Shown: positions 24,085-32,440, numbered from the stretch's first letter. The stretch is 55,773 nt of DNA from UBA11524 sp963590165 (GCA_963590165.1 CAVANO010000014.1:1-55773); one strand, 5' to 3'. The notes: a model not told the origin generated them from the letters alone. Program-made: numbers and translations.

Positions 24085-25041
24085 TTATTCTTCTGTTTCG
24101 TTGGGAATCAGCGTGGCGAAGTAGATGCAGTCACCCACCTCGCGGCGCTTGGGGTTAGACGGGGAATTGATCTTCTCGTTGTTGAGCACAACCGTGCAGG
24201 AGGAGCCGCCGTCAAGGTTGTAGGCGTTTTTCAGCCCGAACGCCCCGGCAAGTTTGGCAGCGCCGTAGAGGTCAAAGCCAACGGACTTCGGCGAAACGCT
24301 TTCGGGTCCCTCGGTGCAGATAATCACGAATTCCATCGGGTTGATCTGACCGAAAATCATGCGTTGCGCAAGCGTATTGGGGCCGTTGTCGAGGCGGCGG
24401 TCAAATTCCTCACGGACAACGCCGTCAATCACCAGTCCCGGACCGAAGCAGAAAGTATGCGCGACCGTTCCGCCGGCTTCAAGATACGCTTCCCACTTCT
24501 CGCGCGTTGTCGCCTGAATGATGTGCATCTCGCCCTCGGTATCGATGATCATCGTATCGCGGTAATCGCAGAAGTATTCGCGCAGCCTCTTCGTGTTGCG
24601 GTAGACGACGCCCTCGGTGTGATAGATGAAGTAATCGCCGTTGATGGCAAGAACCGCGTTTTCGCGCTTCGCCATTTTTTCCACACGCGCGGTGTACTTG
24701 GAGGGATACGGATAAGCCAGCGCCGTGCGCACCTGTGTCGGGTCGCTGATTTTGACGTAGATCGCCATGACGGTTGTCGTGCCGTCGCCGGGCTCGTCCA
24801 CCTGAACAATGTCCTGCGTCCAGTAGGTCGTTTCGATGCGGATATCGAGTGAATCATCATGATAACCCGCCTGATCCGGCAGATAATTATCCTGATTCGG
24901 CAGATAAGGTGCCGCAAGCATCTTCTTGCCTGATTCATCCAACCACGGCAGCGGATCATAGCTTGCCGTTTCCGCGAGCGCGGGACAAAGCAGAGAGAGC
25001 AGCAGGCATAGTACCAGCATAAACCGCAGTTGTTTCATCAT
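24085..25041 (-). CDS. Secreted phosphodiester glycosidase (NAGPA-domain) family protein
   Basis: This exported protein of 318 residues has the NAGPA/phosphodiester glycosidase domain (formerly DUF2233), whose eukaryotic member removes N-acetylglucosamine from a phosphodiester. Substrates of the bacterial members are mostly unknown. The signal peptide ends near CPALAE. Domain marks are AINGDYFIYHTEGVVYRNT, FGPGLVIDGVV and YNLDGGSSCTVVLNN. Two adjacent ATG codons (25041, 25038) fit the AAAGGA site. It lies 120 bases after glyQS on the same strand, with a tandem repeat between. Confidence 0.85.
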   Translation of the reverse strand: MMKQLRFMLVLCLLLSLLCPALAETASYDPLPWLDESGKKMLAAPYLPNQDNYLPDQAGYHDDSLDIRIETTYWTQDIVQVDEPGDGTTTVMAIYVKISDPTQVRTALAYPYPSKYTARVEKMAKRENAVLAINGDYFIYHTEGVVYRNTKRLREYFCDYRDTMIIDTEGEMHIIQATTREKWEAYLEAGGTVAHTFCFGPGLVIDGVVREEFDRRLDNGPNTLAQRMIFGQINPMEFVIICTEGPESVSPKSVGFDLYGAAKLAGAFGLKNAYNLDGGSSCTVVLNNEKINSPSNPKRREVGDCIYFATLIPNETEE

Positions 25042-25098
25042 TGCATCCTTTCGTGTTTAACAGGATAGAAGGCATTCGCGAAGATTATCCAAAGAAAC

Positions 25099-25161
25099 GC
25101 GTCGAAGATAGAAAGGCGTCGAAGATAAAAACGCGTCGAAGACAGAAACGCGTCGAAGACG
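25099..25161. repeat. Tandem array, 17-bp units GCGTCGAAGAYAGAAAS, next to the glyQS stop
   Basis: Three full 17-base units and a final 12 bases lie immediately downstream of the glyQS stop codon (1 base away). Each contains GTC-GAA-GAC, and the last reads GCGTC-GAA-GACGC. Read with the gene, the units are hairpins followed by T-rich stretches (GCGTTTCT). Confidence 0.85.
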
Positions 25162-25162
25162 C

Positions 25163-26542
25163 TCAGAAGCGCATCCGTTCCTCGATGTAGCTGCGCAGAT
25201 CCTTGAGCGCCACGCGTTCCTGCTGCATGGTATCGCGATCGCGGACGGTGACGGACTGCGTTTCCTCGGTCTCGAAGTCCACGCAGATGGTGAACGGCGT
25301 GCCGATTTCGTCCTGACGGCGGTAGCGCTTGCCGATGGAGCCGGTTTCATCGTAGTCCACCGGGAAGTACTTCGACAGCTCCGCGTGAATGTCGCTTGCC
25401 AGCGCACCCAGCTTGTTCTTCTGCAGCGGCAGCACAGCAGCCTTGTAGGGAGCCAGCGCCGGATGCAGGTGGAGCACCGTGCGGACATCGCCGCCTTCAA
25501 GCTCCTGCTCCTCGTAGGCATTGCACAGGAACGCCAGCACCGCGCGGTCAACGCCCAGCGACGGCTCGATGCAGTACGGGATGTACTTCTCGTTCGTGAC
25601 CGGGTCGAGGTATTCCAGGGACTTGCCGGAATGGTTCTGATGCTGCGTCAGGTCATAGTCCGTGCGGTCAGCGACGCCCCAGAGTTCGCCCCATCCGAAC
25701 GGGAACAGGAACTCGAAGTCCGTCGTTGCCTTGGAATAGAACGCCAGCTTTTCCGGCTCATGGTCGCGCAGGCGAAGGCTCTCCTCCTTGATGCCCAGGG
25801 AAAGCAGCCAGTCCTTGCAGAAGGAGCGCCAGTAGTCGAACCACTGCAGATCCTCGCCGGGCTTGCAGAAAAATTCCAGCTCCATCTGCTCGAATTCACG
25901 CACGCGGAAGATAAAGTTGCCGGGCGTGATTTCGTTGCGGAAGGACTTGCCGATCTGCGCGATGCCGGCAGGGAGCTTCTTGCGCGAAGAGCGCATGACG
26001 TTGGCAAAGTTGACGAAGATGCCCTGCGCCGTTTCCGGACGGAGGTAAATCTCGTTTTCGGGCGTTTCCATGACGCCTGCATGCGTCTTGAACATCAGGT
26101 TGAACTGGCGGATGCCGGTGAAGTCCTTCTTGCCGCACTTCGGGCAGACAATGTCATGCTCGCGGATGTACGTTTCCAGCTCTTCGTTCGTCCAGCCGTC
26201 GCCCGTTTCCGCGCCGCCGGTGAAGTCCTCAATCAGCTTGTCGGCACGGTAACGCGCCTTGCACGCCTTGCAGTCCATCAGCGGGTCATTGAAGCCGCCG
26301 ACATGACCGGACGCCACCCACACCTCGCGGTTCATCAGGATTGCGCAGTCCAGACCGACATTATACTTGCTTTCCTGCACAAACTTCTGCCACCAGGCCT
26401 TTTTGACATTGTTCTTGAATTCCACGCCCAGCGGACCATAGTCCCATGTATTCGCCAGACCGCCGTACAGCTCGCTTCCGGCAAAAATCAAGCCGCGGTT
26501 TTTGCAGAGCGCAACCAGCTTGTCCATTGTTAACGCTGCCAT
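25163..26542 (-). CDS. glyQS: Glycyl-tRNA synthetase, single-chain dimeric type
   Basis: This class II enzyme charges tRNA-Gly. The 459-residue single chain is the alpha2 type, as in eukaryotes, archaea and some bacteria, rather than the two-subunit type. It begins with the family segment CKNRGLIFAGSELYGGLANT. Four cysteines (91, 94, 133, 136; CKAC and CPKC) suggest a bound zinc in the insertion. Motif 2 is FRNEITPGNFIFRVREFEQ. The start at 26542 follows AGGAGG. No T-box precedes it: only about 35 bases separate promoter and start. Confidence 0.95.
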   Translation of the reverse strand: MAALTMDKLVALCKNRGLIFAGSELYGGLANTWDYGPLGVEFKNNVKKAWWQKFVQESKYNVGLDCAILMNREVWVASGHVGGFNDPLMDCKACKARYRADKLIEDFTGGAETGDGWTNEELETYIREHDIVCPKCGKKDFTGIRQFNLMFKTHAGVMETPENEIYLRPETAQGIFVNFANVMRSSRKKLPAGIAQIGKSFRNEITPGNFIFRVREFEQMELEFFCKPGEDLQWFDYWRSFCKDWLLSLGIKEESLRLRDHEPEKLAFYSKATTDFEFLFPFGWGELWGVADRTDYDLTQHQNHSGKSLEYLDPVTNEKYIPYCIEPSLGVDRAVLAFLCNAYEEQELEGGDVRTVLHLHPALAPYKAAVLPLQKNKLGALASDIHAELSKYFPVDYDETGSIGKRYRRQDEIGTPFTICVDFETEETQSVTVRDRDTMQQERVALKDLRSYIEERMRF

Positions 26543-26580
26543 TGATGCATCCTCCTGTGTTGTGAAAAATACCACATATA

Positions 26581-26609
26581 ATGATAGACGCAAAGCGGGG
26601 TTTTGTCAA
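26581..26609 (-). promoter_or_regulatory. glyQS promoter
   Basis: TTGACA (complement of 26604-26609), 17 bases, TATCAT (complement of 26581-26586). Confidence 0.8.
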
Positions 26610-26613
26610 GGCG

Positions 26614-26662
26614 AAAAACAGCACCTGCCGTGCAGAAATGAGCATGGTTGGTGCTGTTTTTT
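26614..26662. terminator. Long hairpin with A- and T-runs upstream of glyQS
   Basis: AAAAACAGCACC (26614-26625) pairs with GGTGCTGTTTTT (26650-26661). It works as a terminator on either strand and shields glyQS from upstream transcription. The 130 bp between it and the next terminator hold no supported gene. Confidence 0.75.
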
Positions 26663-26795
26663 GCTGCTTATTTCAGATATGCGTTGCTGCAGTTCGCCAT
26701 CTGCGTCCTTGCCTGCTTGGGTTCATCGTGTTCTTCCCGATTTCCCACAGCAGATGGTCGGCAAGCATGCTGATCGATTCTGCAACCATGATATA

Positions 26796-26835
26796 CAAAA
26801 AAAGCAGGTCATAAAGCCTGCTTTATTTTTTTTTG
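26796..26835. terminator. Terminator after the duplicated small genes
   Basis: AAAGCAGG (26801-26808) pairs with CCTGCTTT (26817-26824). Seven A precede it and nine T follow, so it can act in both directions; on the minus strand it ends the transcript of the two small genes. Confidence 0.8.
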
Positions 26836-26872
26836 CGGATTTTGAGCAGCAGAAGTGCTGAATATGTCCGGT

Positions 26873-27103
26873 TTACTCTTTAAGCCCTTCTCTGACTACG
26901 CTAATAAGTAATTTGATAGCCTCGGTCATAAAATCAGAAGCCTCGGACAGATTATTAACTGCTTCTTCCATCTCTTCACTGCACTCGGATTCCTCCGCCT
27001 CCTGTATGTCGCTGACCTTCGAAGTAATAGAATCCAACTCCTTAATAAGGTTGAGCAAATCCATATTGCAATCGAGAAGCTGCTTACGGCGCGCATTATT
27101 CAT
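26873..27103 (-). CDS. Small acidic helical protein, copy 2 of a tandem pair
   Basis: The function is not recognised. The product is 76 residues from the ATG at 27103 (MNNARRKQLL); an ATG two codons earlier (27109) overlaps the AAGGA site. It is rich in Glu, Ser, Leu and Ile and predicted to be helical, perhaps a short coiled coil (SKVSDIQEAEESECSEEMEE, then NNLSEASDFMTEAIKLL). It is clearly related to its upstream neighbour at 27178-27411, including about 60 nearly identical bases of 5' untranslated sequence, so the pair arose by a recent duplication. It has no signal peptide and no membrane segment. Confidence 0.7.
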   Translation of the reverse strand: MNNARRKQLLDCNMDLLNLIKELDSITSKVSDIQEAEESECSEEMEEAVNNLSEASDFMTEAIKLLISVVREGLKE

Positions 27104-27177
27104 TGGCATGTTCCTTCTTTCGGTTTTCATTTGGTAGGGGTGTAGTGTCAGATTATTCATACAAGAATCCAATGTTC

Positions 27178-27411
27178 TTATAATTCGATTGCATTGCGAA
27201 GCGAGTCTATGGCCTCGTCCAAAAAATCGACAGCTTCGCTCAGATTAGAAGCCGCCTCTTCCATCTGCTGGCCGCGTTCAGATTCCTGTAGAGATTCCGG
27301 CAGGGCATCGAACGCAGATTCCTCTGCATCCTGTAGGTCGCTGACCTTCTCATAAATAGGGAGCAAGTCCTTAATGCATTCAAGAATCTGCTTACGGCGC
27401 GCATTATTCAT
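27178..27411 (-). CDS. Small acidic helical protein, copy 1 of a tandem pair
   Basis: The function is not recognised. The product is 77 residues starting MNNARRKQILE; the ATG at 27411 lies 8 bases after AAGGA. It shares the N-terminus (NNARRKQ), KVSDLQDAEESA and the C-terminal NLSEAVDFLDEAI pattern with the next gene but differs in the middle. It is first behind the promoter at 27495-27523, with a GGGCTC-type hairpin in the untranslated leader. The net charge is strongly negative. Association with a larger partner is possible but not shown by context. Confidence 0.7.
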   Translation of the reverse strand: MNNARRKQILECIKDLLPIYEKVSDLQDAEESAFDALPESLQESERGQQMEEAASNLSEAVDFLDEAIDSLRNAIEL

Positions 27412-27494
27412 TGGCATGTTCCTTCTTTCGGTTTCCATTTGGTAGGGGTGTAGTGTCTCAAGGGGCTCGGAGAGCCCTCAAGAGGTTGATTTTA

Positions 27495-27523
27495 TTATAC
27501 TTCAAAGAATTGCGTTTATCAAC
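27495..27523 (-). promoter_or_regulatory. Promoter of the two small genes
   Basis: TTGATA (complement of 27518-27523), 17 bases, TATAAT (complement of 27495-27500). Confidence 0.8.
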
Positions 27524-27712
27524 ACATCCGTGACGATTTGCGTCATTTTTCCTCCAAAATCGGGCAAAAATTCACGGATGTGAAGCATTTTTCGGCGCCT
27601 TTTAGAGGAAAAGCAGGTCATCCGAAAAGAGTTTCATGTCAAACCCATTGCCGACGACCGCCCTCATCGCACCGAACACCTGCAGGCTCATCGGCAGTGC
27701 CTGCCCCTGCAA

Positions 27713-27795
27713 GGGACGAGGAAAACAGGACGAGGAAAACGGGACGAGTAAAACGGGACGAGGAAAACGGGACGAGTAAAACGGGACGAAGTCCC
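27713..27795 (+). repeat. Tandem array, five 14-bp units GGGACGAGKAAAAC ending in GGGACGAAGTCCC
   Basis: Five units of 14 bases (27713-27782) lead into the complete palindrome GGGAC-GAA-GTCCC (27783-27795). Only the last unit has the full hairpin, as in the array at 6736. Confidence 0.85.
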
Positions 27796-27807
27796 TCCCT
27801 CCCTCCC
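27793..27807 (-). other. Four-tract G-quadruplex motif downstream of the MATE gene
   Basis: The minus strand reads GGGAGGGAGGGAGGG, starting 10 bases after the MATE stop codon, with single-base loops. This is the form that gives very stable parallel quadruplexes in vitro. It runs directly into the GGGAC-TTC-GTCCC hairpin and a GTTTT run on the same transcript. Confidence 0.8.
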
Positions 27808-27817
27808 TTGACCGATT

Positions 27818-29179
27818 TTATTTTTCCTTCATGACTTTTGCCATCATGATAACCGAAAGCGCCAGCGTCAGCACATCCGCGACAGGCTGACAATACTCCA
27901 GCCCCTGCAGCCCAAACACCTTCGGCAGTACCAGCAGCACCGGAATCAGGAAAAGTCCCTGCCTTGCCGCAGACAAAATCGTCGAGCGGATGCCGTATCC
28001 GATTGCCTGCGTGTACATGTTGCTCAGCGTAATCATCCCCCACGTCCACGCGGTGAGAATCTGCACGCGGAAGGTTTCCGTGCCGATGCGGATGACCTCG
28101 GGGTCGGAGCGGCGGAAGGCGGTGACAATCGGCTCCGCGAACGCAAAGCCGAGCACGCCGAGTACAAGCAGCACAATCGTCGTCACCTTCACGCTGAAGA
28201 AGAACGCGCGGTGCATGCGATCGAACTTCTTCGCGCCGTAGTTGAAGCCGCAGACAGGCTGGAAACCCTGCCCGAAGCCGACGACGGTCGAGTAAATGAA
28301 ATTCAGGCAGCGGTTGACGATGGAAAACGCGGCAATCGCCGGATCGCCGTAGACCGCCGCAGCGTTGTTCAGCAGCGATGTCGAAACGCTCATGATGCCC
28401 TGACGTCCCAGCGACGGCAGGCCATTGTTGAGGATTTTGCCGTACATTTTCGCCGTCGGACGGTAGTTTTTCGGAAGGATGGACAGCGCCTCGGCATGCG
28501 TATTGCACATGACGAGCAGAATCACGAAGCTGATCAGCTGTGACACGGCGGTCGCGACGGCAGCGCCCGTGATGCCCATATCAAACACGAAAATCAGCAG
28601 CGGATCGAGCAGCATATTCAGGACGCCGCCGGTGATGATGCCGACCATGCCGTACACGGCAAGCCCCTGAAAGCGCAGGAGGTTGTTCATCGCCAGCGAA
28701 CCCATCATAAACGGTGCCGCGAGGAAGATGTAACGGGCGTATTCCACTGCAAACGGTGCGGCGGTCTCTGTCGCGCCGAGCAGGTACATCAGCGGCTCAT
28801 TGAACACATTGCCCGCAATCGCGATGACAACGCCTGCCGCACATGCGGAGAAGAAGCCCACCGCGCTGTAGACCTCCGCTTCCTGCTTTTTGCCCATGCC
28901 CAGCAAATGGCTGACGTTCGTGCCGCTGCCCATGCCGAACAGGAATGCCAGCGCCTGAATCATCGCCATGGCGGAAAACACGATGCCGACTGCCGCCGAT
29001 GCCGATGTGCCGATGCTGCTGCCTTCCTCGCCGATTTGGCTGACGAAATACGTGTCCGCCATGTTATAGATGGATGTAATCAGCATCGAACAGATGGTCG
29101 GCACCGCCAGCTTGGGGATAATTTTCTCCACCGGCTGTGTCAGGAGCATCTGCGCGCGTTCCTCTGTACTCATTGCCAT
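27818..29179 (-). CDS. MATE-family efflux transporter
   Basis: This is a multidrug and toxin extrusion-type exchanger with 453 residues and twelve predicted membrane helices in two halves. The first half begins PKLAVPTICSMLITSIYNMA, a typical MATE entry. The family pattern continues with ADTYFVSQIG, and the second half has VCGFNYGAKKFDR. The start at 29179 follows AAGGAAGGA. Substrate is unknown. Its 3' end is followed by a G-quadruplex motif and a hairpin array. Confidence 0.9.
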   Translation of the reverse strand: MAMSTEERAQMLLTQPVEKIIPKLAVPTICSMLITSIYNMADTYFVSQIGEEGSSIGTSASAAVGIVFSAMAMIQALAFLFGMGSGTNVSHLLGMGKKQEAEVYSAVGFFSACAAGVVIAIAGNVFNEPLMYLLGATETAAPFAVEYARYIFLAAPFMMGSLAMNNLLRFQGLAVYGMVGIITGGVLNMLLDPLLIFVFDMGITGAAVATAVSQLISFVILLVMCNTHAEALSILPKNYRPTAKMYGKILNNGLPSLGRQGIMSVSTSLLNNAAAVYGDPAIAAFSIVNRCLNFIYSTVVGFGQGFQPVCGFNYGAKKFDRMHRAFFFSVKVTTIVLLVLGVLGFAFAEPIVTAFRRSDPEVIRIGTETFRVQILTAWTWGMITLSNMYTQAIGYGIRSTILSAARQGLFLIPVLLVLPKVFGLQGLEYCQPVADVLTLALSVIMMAKVMKEK

Positions 29180-29290
29180 AGGCAAGTTCCTTCCTTTCCC
29201 TGATCGCCTTGTAAGCTCTTTCAGCATCTTTCTTATTCGCCGCAAAATGCGAAATTCCTGTTAACAGACGGGTTTTCAAGGAAATCTTGC

Positions 29291-29319
29291 TTGATTCGCC
29301 GGTTTCGGTGATGTATACT
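29291..29319 (+). promoter_or_regulatory. Promoter of the membrane-protein/Hsp70-like operon
   Basis: TTGATT (29291-29296), 17 bases, TATACT (29314-29319), 51 bases before the first start. Confidence 0.75.
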
Positions 29320-29370
29320 TTGGTAGAAGAAGTAACAGCAAACCCGACCGGACGAAAGGAACTTTGAACG

Positions 29371-30189
29371 ATGAGTATCAATTCCGCCGAAATCATCCGC
29401 CATCAGGCAGAGGAGCAGCTCCATCAGGCAGAGCAAGCACGCATGGCGAACATCTCCGCAGGCACGCGCAGGCAGTTGCTGCACCTGCTGTATGCCCGCG
29501 AAGCGAAATCCCTTGCCTGCATGGACGTGCTGCATGCACAGCCTGTCAGGCAGGAAAAAGACACCAAGCGCCTTTTGCTGCTGATTGCGGCCATCGTGCT
29601 GAGCATCGGTTCGTTTGCGCTGTGGCTGACGCTGCCCCAAACCATCTCCAGCGAAAACAGCGGCTGGGTCGGGCGGTTCGTGCTGTGTGCGGCAGTGCAT
29701 CTGCTGTCGCTGGGCGGATCAGGCGTGTGCATGGCAATGCTGCTCAAGCGCCCGCCGCAGCAAGCCGCTATCACCGCCGAAGAGAATGACATTCACCGCC
29801 TTGTCCTCGAGGCAGACAGCCGCATCGCGCTGGACGCACAAACCATCGAGGCGCTGTTCACGCAGGACGGCACAGCGGCGGTCAATGCCAGTGAGGATAC
29901 CGCGTGCGAAATCTACAGCGCCCTGTACGAAATGATGCAGGATGCCCGTCTGAGCGGCAGCAAACAGCAGGAAAACGCGCTTTCATGGCCGCTGTCGAAC
30001 GCGCAGAGCCTGCTGAACAGCATGGGCTGCCAGACGATTGACTATGCGCCGGACAAGGCTGAATATTTTGACGTGATGGACAGCGACATTGACCAGCAGC
30101 GCTATCCGGCGATTGTCGCGAAGGAAAGCGGCCTCATGCTCCGCCGCGGTCTGATGCTGCAATCCGGCAGGAAGGGAGGCGCACGATAA
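29371..30189 (+). CDS. Two-helix membrane protein coupled to an Hsp70-like ATPase
   Basis: No named family is recognised. The 272 residues have a charged N-terminal helix (about 1-60, HQAEEQLHQAEQAR), two membrane segments (about 67-88 and 99-124) and a cytoplasmic C-terminal part. The last 50 residues (NSMGCQTIDYAP...YPAIVAKESGLMLRRGLML) resemble in layout the C-terminal beta-domain of GrpE, in which a glycine-rich turn precedes a return of valine and arginine residues. Its stop overlaps the ATG of the Hsp70-like gene (TAATG), so both are made together. A nucleotide-exchange or anchoring role is a hypothesis only. The start has a GGAAC ribosome site. Confidence 0.7.
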   Translation: MSINSAEIIRHQAEEQLHQAEQARMANISAGTRRQLLHLLYAREAKSLACMDVLHAQPVRQEKDTKRLLLLIAAIVLSIGSFALWLTLPQTISSENSGWVGRFVLCAAVHLLSLGGSGVCMAMLLKRPPQQAAITAEENDIHRLVLEADSRIALDAQTIEALFTQDGTAAVNASEDTACEIYSALYEMMQDARLSGSKQQENALSWPLSNAQSLLNSMGCQTIDYAPDKAEYFDVMDSDIDQQRYPAIVAKESGLMLRRGLMLQSGRKGGAR

Positions 30190-32105
30190 TGCGTTACTTC
30201 GGCTTTGATTTGGGCGACGGCGAAAGTTGCGTCGCACTCTATACCAGTCAGCAGGTAGAGCCTGTAGTGATTCCCGTCCACGGGCGCGGCAGCTTTCTGA
30301 CCGCTGTTGCCGATTTTGATGGCAAAACGGTCATCGGCTCGCTCGCGAGCGACAATCCGCAGGCAGAAAACCTGCGCGTGTGCTTCAAGCGCGCCTTCCG
30401 CGCCGGCAGTGATGACACTGACCGCACCATCACCGCCTTTGCCGCAGGGGTGCTGACGGCGCTGCGTGACCATACGACCATCCGTGAGGTGCTGGATTCC
30501 GGCGAGGCGAGTTTCATTGTCGGCTGCCCTGCAGACTGGTCGAAAGAGGTTCGCGACCGTTACTGCACACTGCTGACATCTGCCGGACTGCCGAACATTC
30601 GACTCGTGTCGGAATCGCGCGCCGCGTTCCTCTCCGCCGCCATGACGGATGAACAGGAGGAACTCCGGCACCTGCTGATGGACTGCGCACTCGTCATCGA
30701 CCTTGGCTCCTCCACCATGGATTTGGCGTACGTCTGCGATGGGCAGGAATACGCCGTCAGCACGATGGGCACGCAGGTCGGCGGCGGCATTCTCGATGAG
30801 CTGCTGCTGGAACGCGCCATTTCGCAGCACTGCGAGGAGGAAGCGGACGTCATCCGCAGAATCCTTGACAGCGACCCAGCATGGAAAAGTCGCCTGATGC
30901 TGTCCGCGCGGCGGCTGAAGGAGCGTTTCTTCACCCTGGACAACGGCGAAGCGCTGACGAAGCAGGAAACCATCTTCCGCGAAGGGCGCCATGTGCTGGA
31001 CATCACAATCAGCAATGCGGTCATCGAGGAACTCGCCGAGCGTCCGTCTGCGCTGCTAAACGGCGAATCCTTCCGCAGCCGCATGATGAACTGCCTGATG
31101 ATGGCACAGCAGGTGACGTCGAAGCGTCCGCCGAAGGTCGTCCTGCTGACGGGCGGCGCATCACGGATGGCATTCTTCCGCCAGCTCTGCCGCGAAACGT
31201 TCCCGAACGCACGGTTCCAGTATTCCGCCTCCCCCGAATACGACATTGCCCGCGGTCTGTCATGTGCCGGACACATCGACGAAATGGTGAAATGCCTGAA
31301 GGCGGACGTCGCAGCGTATGTTGAGAGCGATGCGGTCGAAAATCACGTGGCTCAGGCGATGCCGAAGCTGACGGAGGCGCTGTCCGGCATGATGACGGAT
31401 GAACTGCTCGAGCAGGTAATTCTGCCGGAATACCGCGCTTGGCAGCAGAACAAGACGAACACCTTCGCTGACATGGAAGCGAAATGTCAGACCCGCGCCG
31501 AGGAACTGCTCAAGACGGACAAGTGGCGCGAGCAGCTTTCCGCGGTTGTGACACCGTGGGTGGACGGCATCCTGGCGGTCGTTCAGCACGATTTGAACGA
31601 CCTGTGCGTCAAATACGGCGTGGACATCCAGCGCCTGCAAATCCGCAATGCCACGATTCAGACAGGCACCCTCTCCATGCAGGGCGTGCTGACCATGCCG
31701 GGCATGACGGACATGCCGCTGGTTTCAGTGCTGTTCAACATCATCATGGGGGTCATCACAGCGGCACTTTGCGGCGGCGGCGGTGTCGCGCTGCTTGTGT
31801 CCGGACCGCTGGGGCTGGTCATCGGCTTCATCATCGGGCTGATTATCGCAGTTTTCGGCGAATCCATGGTGGATACATTCATCACACCGCGGCTGAAGCA
31901 CTGGAAAATGCCTAAATTCCTGCGTCAGCAGTTCAAAGAGGAGCGTCTGCGCTCCGACGAAAGCCGGCAAAAGATCGCAAATATCCTGAAGGAAACGCTG
32001 ACAAACGAGGATGCCCTGCAGAAGGATCTCGGCGACAGGATCGGAAAATGCATTGACCAGGCGATTTTGCACATGGCCGAAGAAAAAGGCATGGCAGTGG
32101 TATGA
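30189..32105 (+). CDS. Hsp70-family ATPase with C-terminal membrane anchor in place of the substrate domain
   Basis: This is an actin-fold ATPase of 638 residues related to DnaK. Nucleotide-binding marks are in order: phosphate-1 DLGDGES (7-13), phosphate-2 DLGSSTMD (171-178), connect region VGGGILDELL (197-206) and adenosine motif LTGGASRM (320-327). The beta-sandwich substrate domain and lid of DnaK are absent. Instead residues 385-500 are helical, 510-557 are hydrophobic and glycine-rich (CGGGGVALLVSGPLGLVIG), and 565-638 are a charged helical tail. It is translationally coupled to the membrane protein upstream. A membrane-bound chaperone or envelope-stress device is plausible but unproven. 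Confidence 0.8.
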   Translation: MRYFGFDLGDGESCVALYTSQQVEPVVIPVHGRGSFLTAVADFDGKTVIGSLASDNPQAENLRVCFKRAFRAGSDDTDRTITAFAAGVLTALRDHTTIREVLDSGEASFIVGCPADWSKEVRDRYCTLLTSAGLPNIRLVSESRAAFLSAAMTDEQEELRHLLMDCALVIDLGSSTMDLAYVCDGQEYAVSTMGTQVGGGILDELLLERAISQHCEEEADVIRRILDSDPAWKSRLMLSARRLKERFFTLDNGEALTKQETIFREGRHVLDITISNAVIEELAERPSALLNGESFRSRMMNCLMMAQQVTSKRPPKVVLLTGGASRMAFFRQLCRETFPNARFQYSASPEYDIARGLSCAGHIDEMVKCLKADVAAYVESDAVENHVAQAMPKLTEALSGMMTDELLEQVILPEYRAWQQNKTNTFADMEAKCQTRAEELLKTDKWREQLSAVVTPWVDGILAVVQHDLNDLCVKYGVDIQRLQIRNATIQTGTLSMQGVLTMPGMTDMPLVSVLFNIIMGVITAALCGGGGVALLVSGPLGLVIGFIIGLIIAVFGESMVDTFITPRLKHWKMPKFLRQQFKEERLRSDESRQKIANILKETLTNEDALQKDLGDRIGKCIDQAILHMAEEKGMAVV

Positions 32106-32440
32106 GATTCGGACTTTGCCTGTTCTATAGCCCCTTGATTGTATGCCAAAGCCCAACCACGGAAATGAAACCAAGCATGGTGCCGAAGCCGAAGGGGTCA
32201 AGGGGGCGACCGCAGGCTTCGCCTGTTCTATAGCCCCCTTGATCGCATGCCAAAGCCCAACTATGGAAATGAAACCAAGCATGGTGCCGAAGCCGAAGGG
32301 GTCAAGGGGGAGACCGCAGGCTTCGCCTGTTCTATAGCCCCTTGATTGTATGCCAAGGTCCATCTATGGAAATGAAACCAAGCATGCCCGAAGGGGTCAA
32401 GGGGGCGACCGGAAAGCCCCCTTGATACCCAACGTAACAA
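32106..32440. repeat. Three units of the ~104-bp intergenic repeat
   Basis: The array begins right after the Hsp70-like stop with a partial unit. Units start at ATGCC at 32143, 32246 and 32350 (periods 103 and 104). Each has a conserved segment (CAAAGCCCAAC, GGAAATGAAACCAAGCATG, CCGAAGGGGTCAAGG) and a hairpin. Unit 1 has outer stem TCAAGGGGGC/GCCCCCTTGA (32198-32207, 32233-32242) with the inner hairpin CAGGC-TTC-GCCTG. Unit 3 has the short form with loop GACCGGAAA (32397-32425). Reading frames through it are not genes. The rest of the gap to 32483 shows nothing. Confidence 0.88.

Larger units (their letters stand above)
27524..27817. other. Intergenic stretch between the MATE gene and the small-gene promoter
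   Basis: No gene is seen. The block carries a 14-bp tandem array (27713-27795) and a C-rich run that is a G-quadruplex motif on the minus strand (27793-27807). The remaining 190 bp shows nothing recognisable. Confidence 0.6.

Noticed and set aside
25057..25551. Arg/Ser/Cys-rich minus-strand frame overlapping the end of glyQS
   Set aside because: Out-of-frame shadow of glyQS with composition typical of shifted GC-rich coding sequence.
26673..26789. 38-codon minus-strand frame between two terminators
   Set aside because: No ribosome site, no room for a promoter after the upstream terminator, and no recognised similarity; a second frame in the same stretch is equally open.
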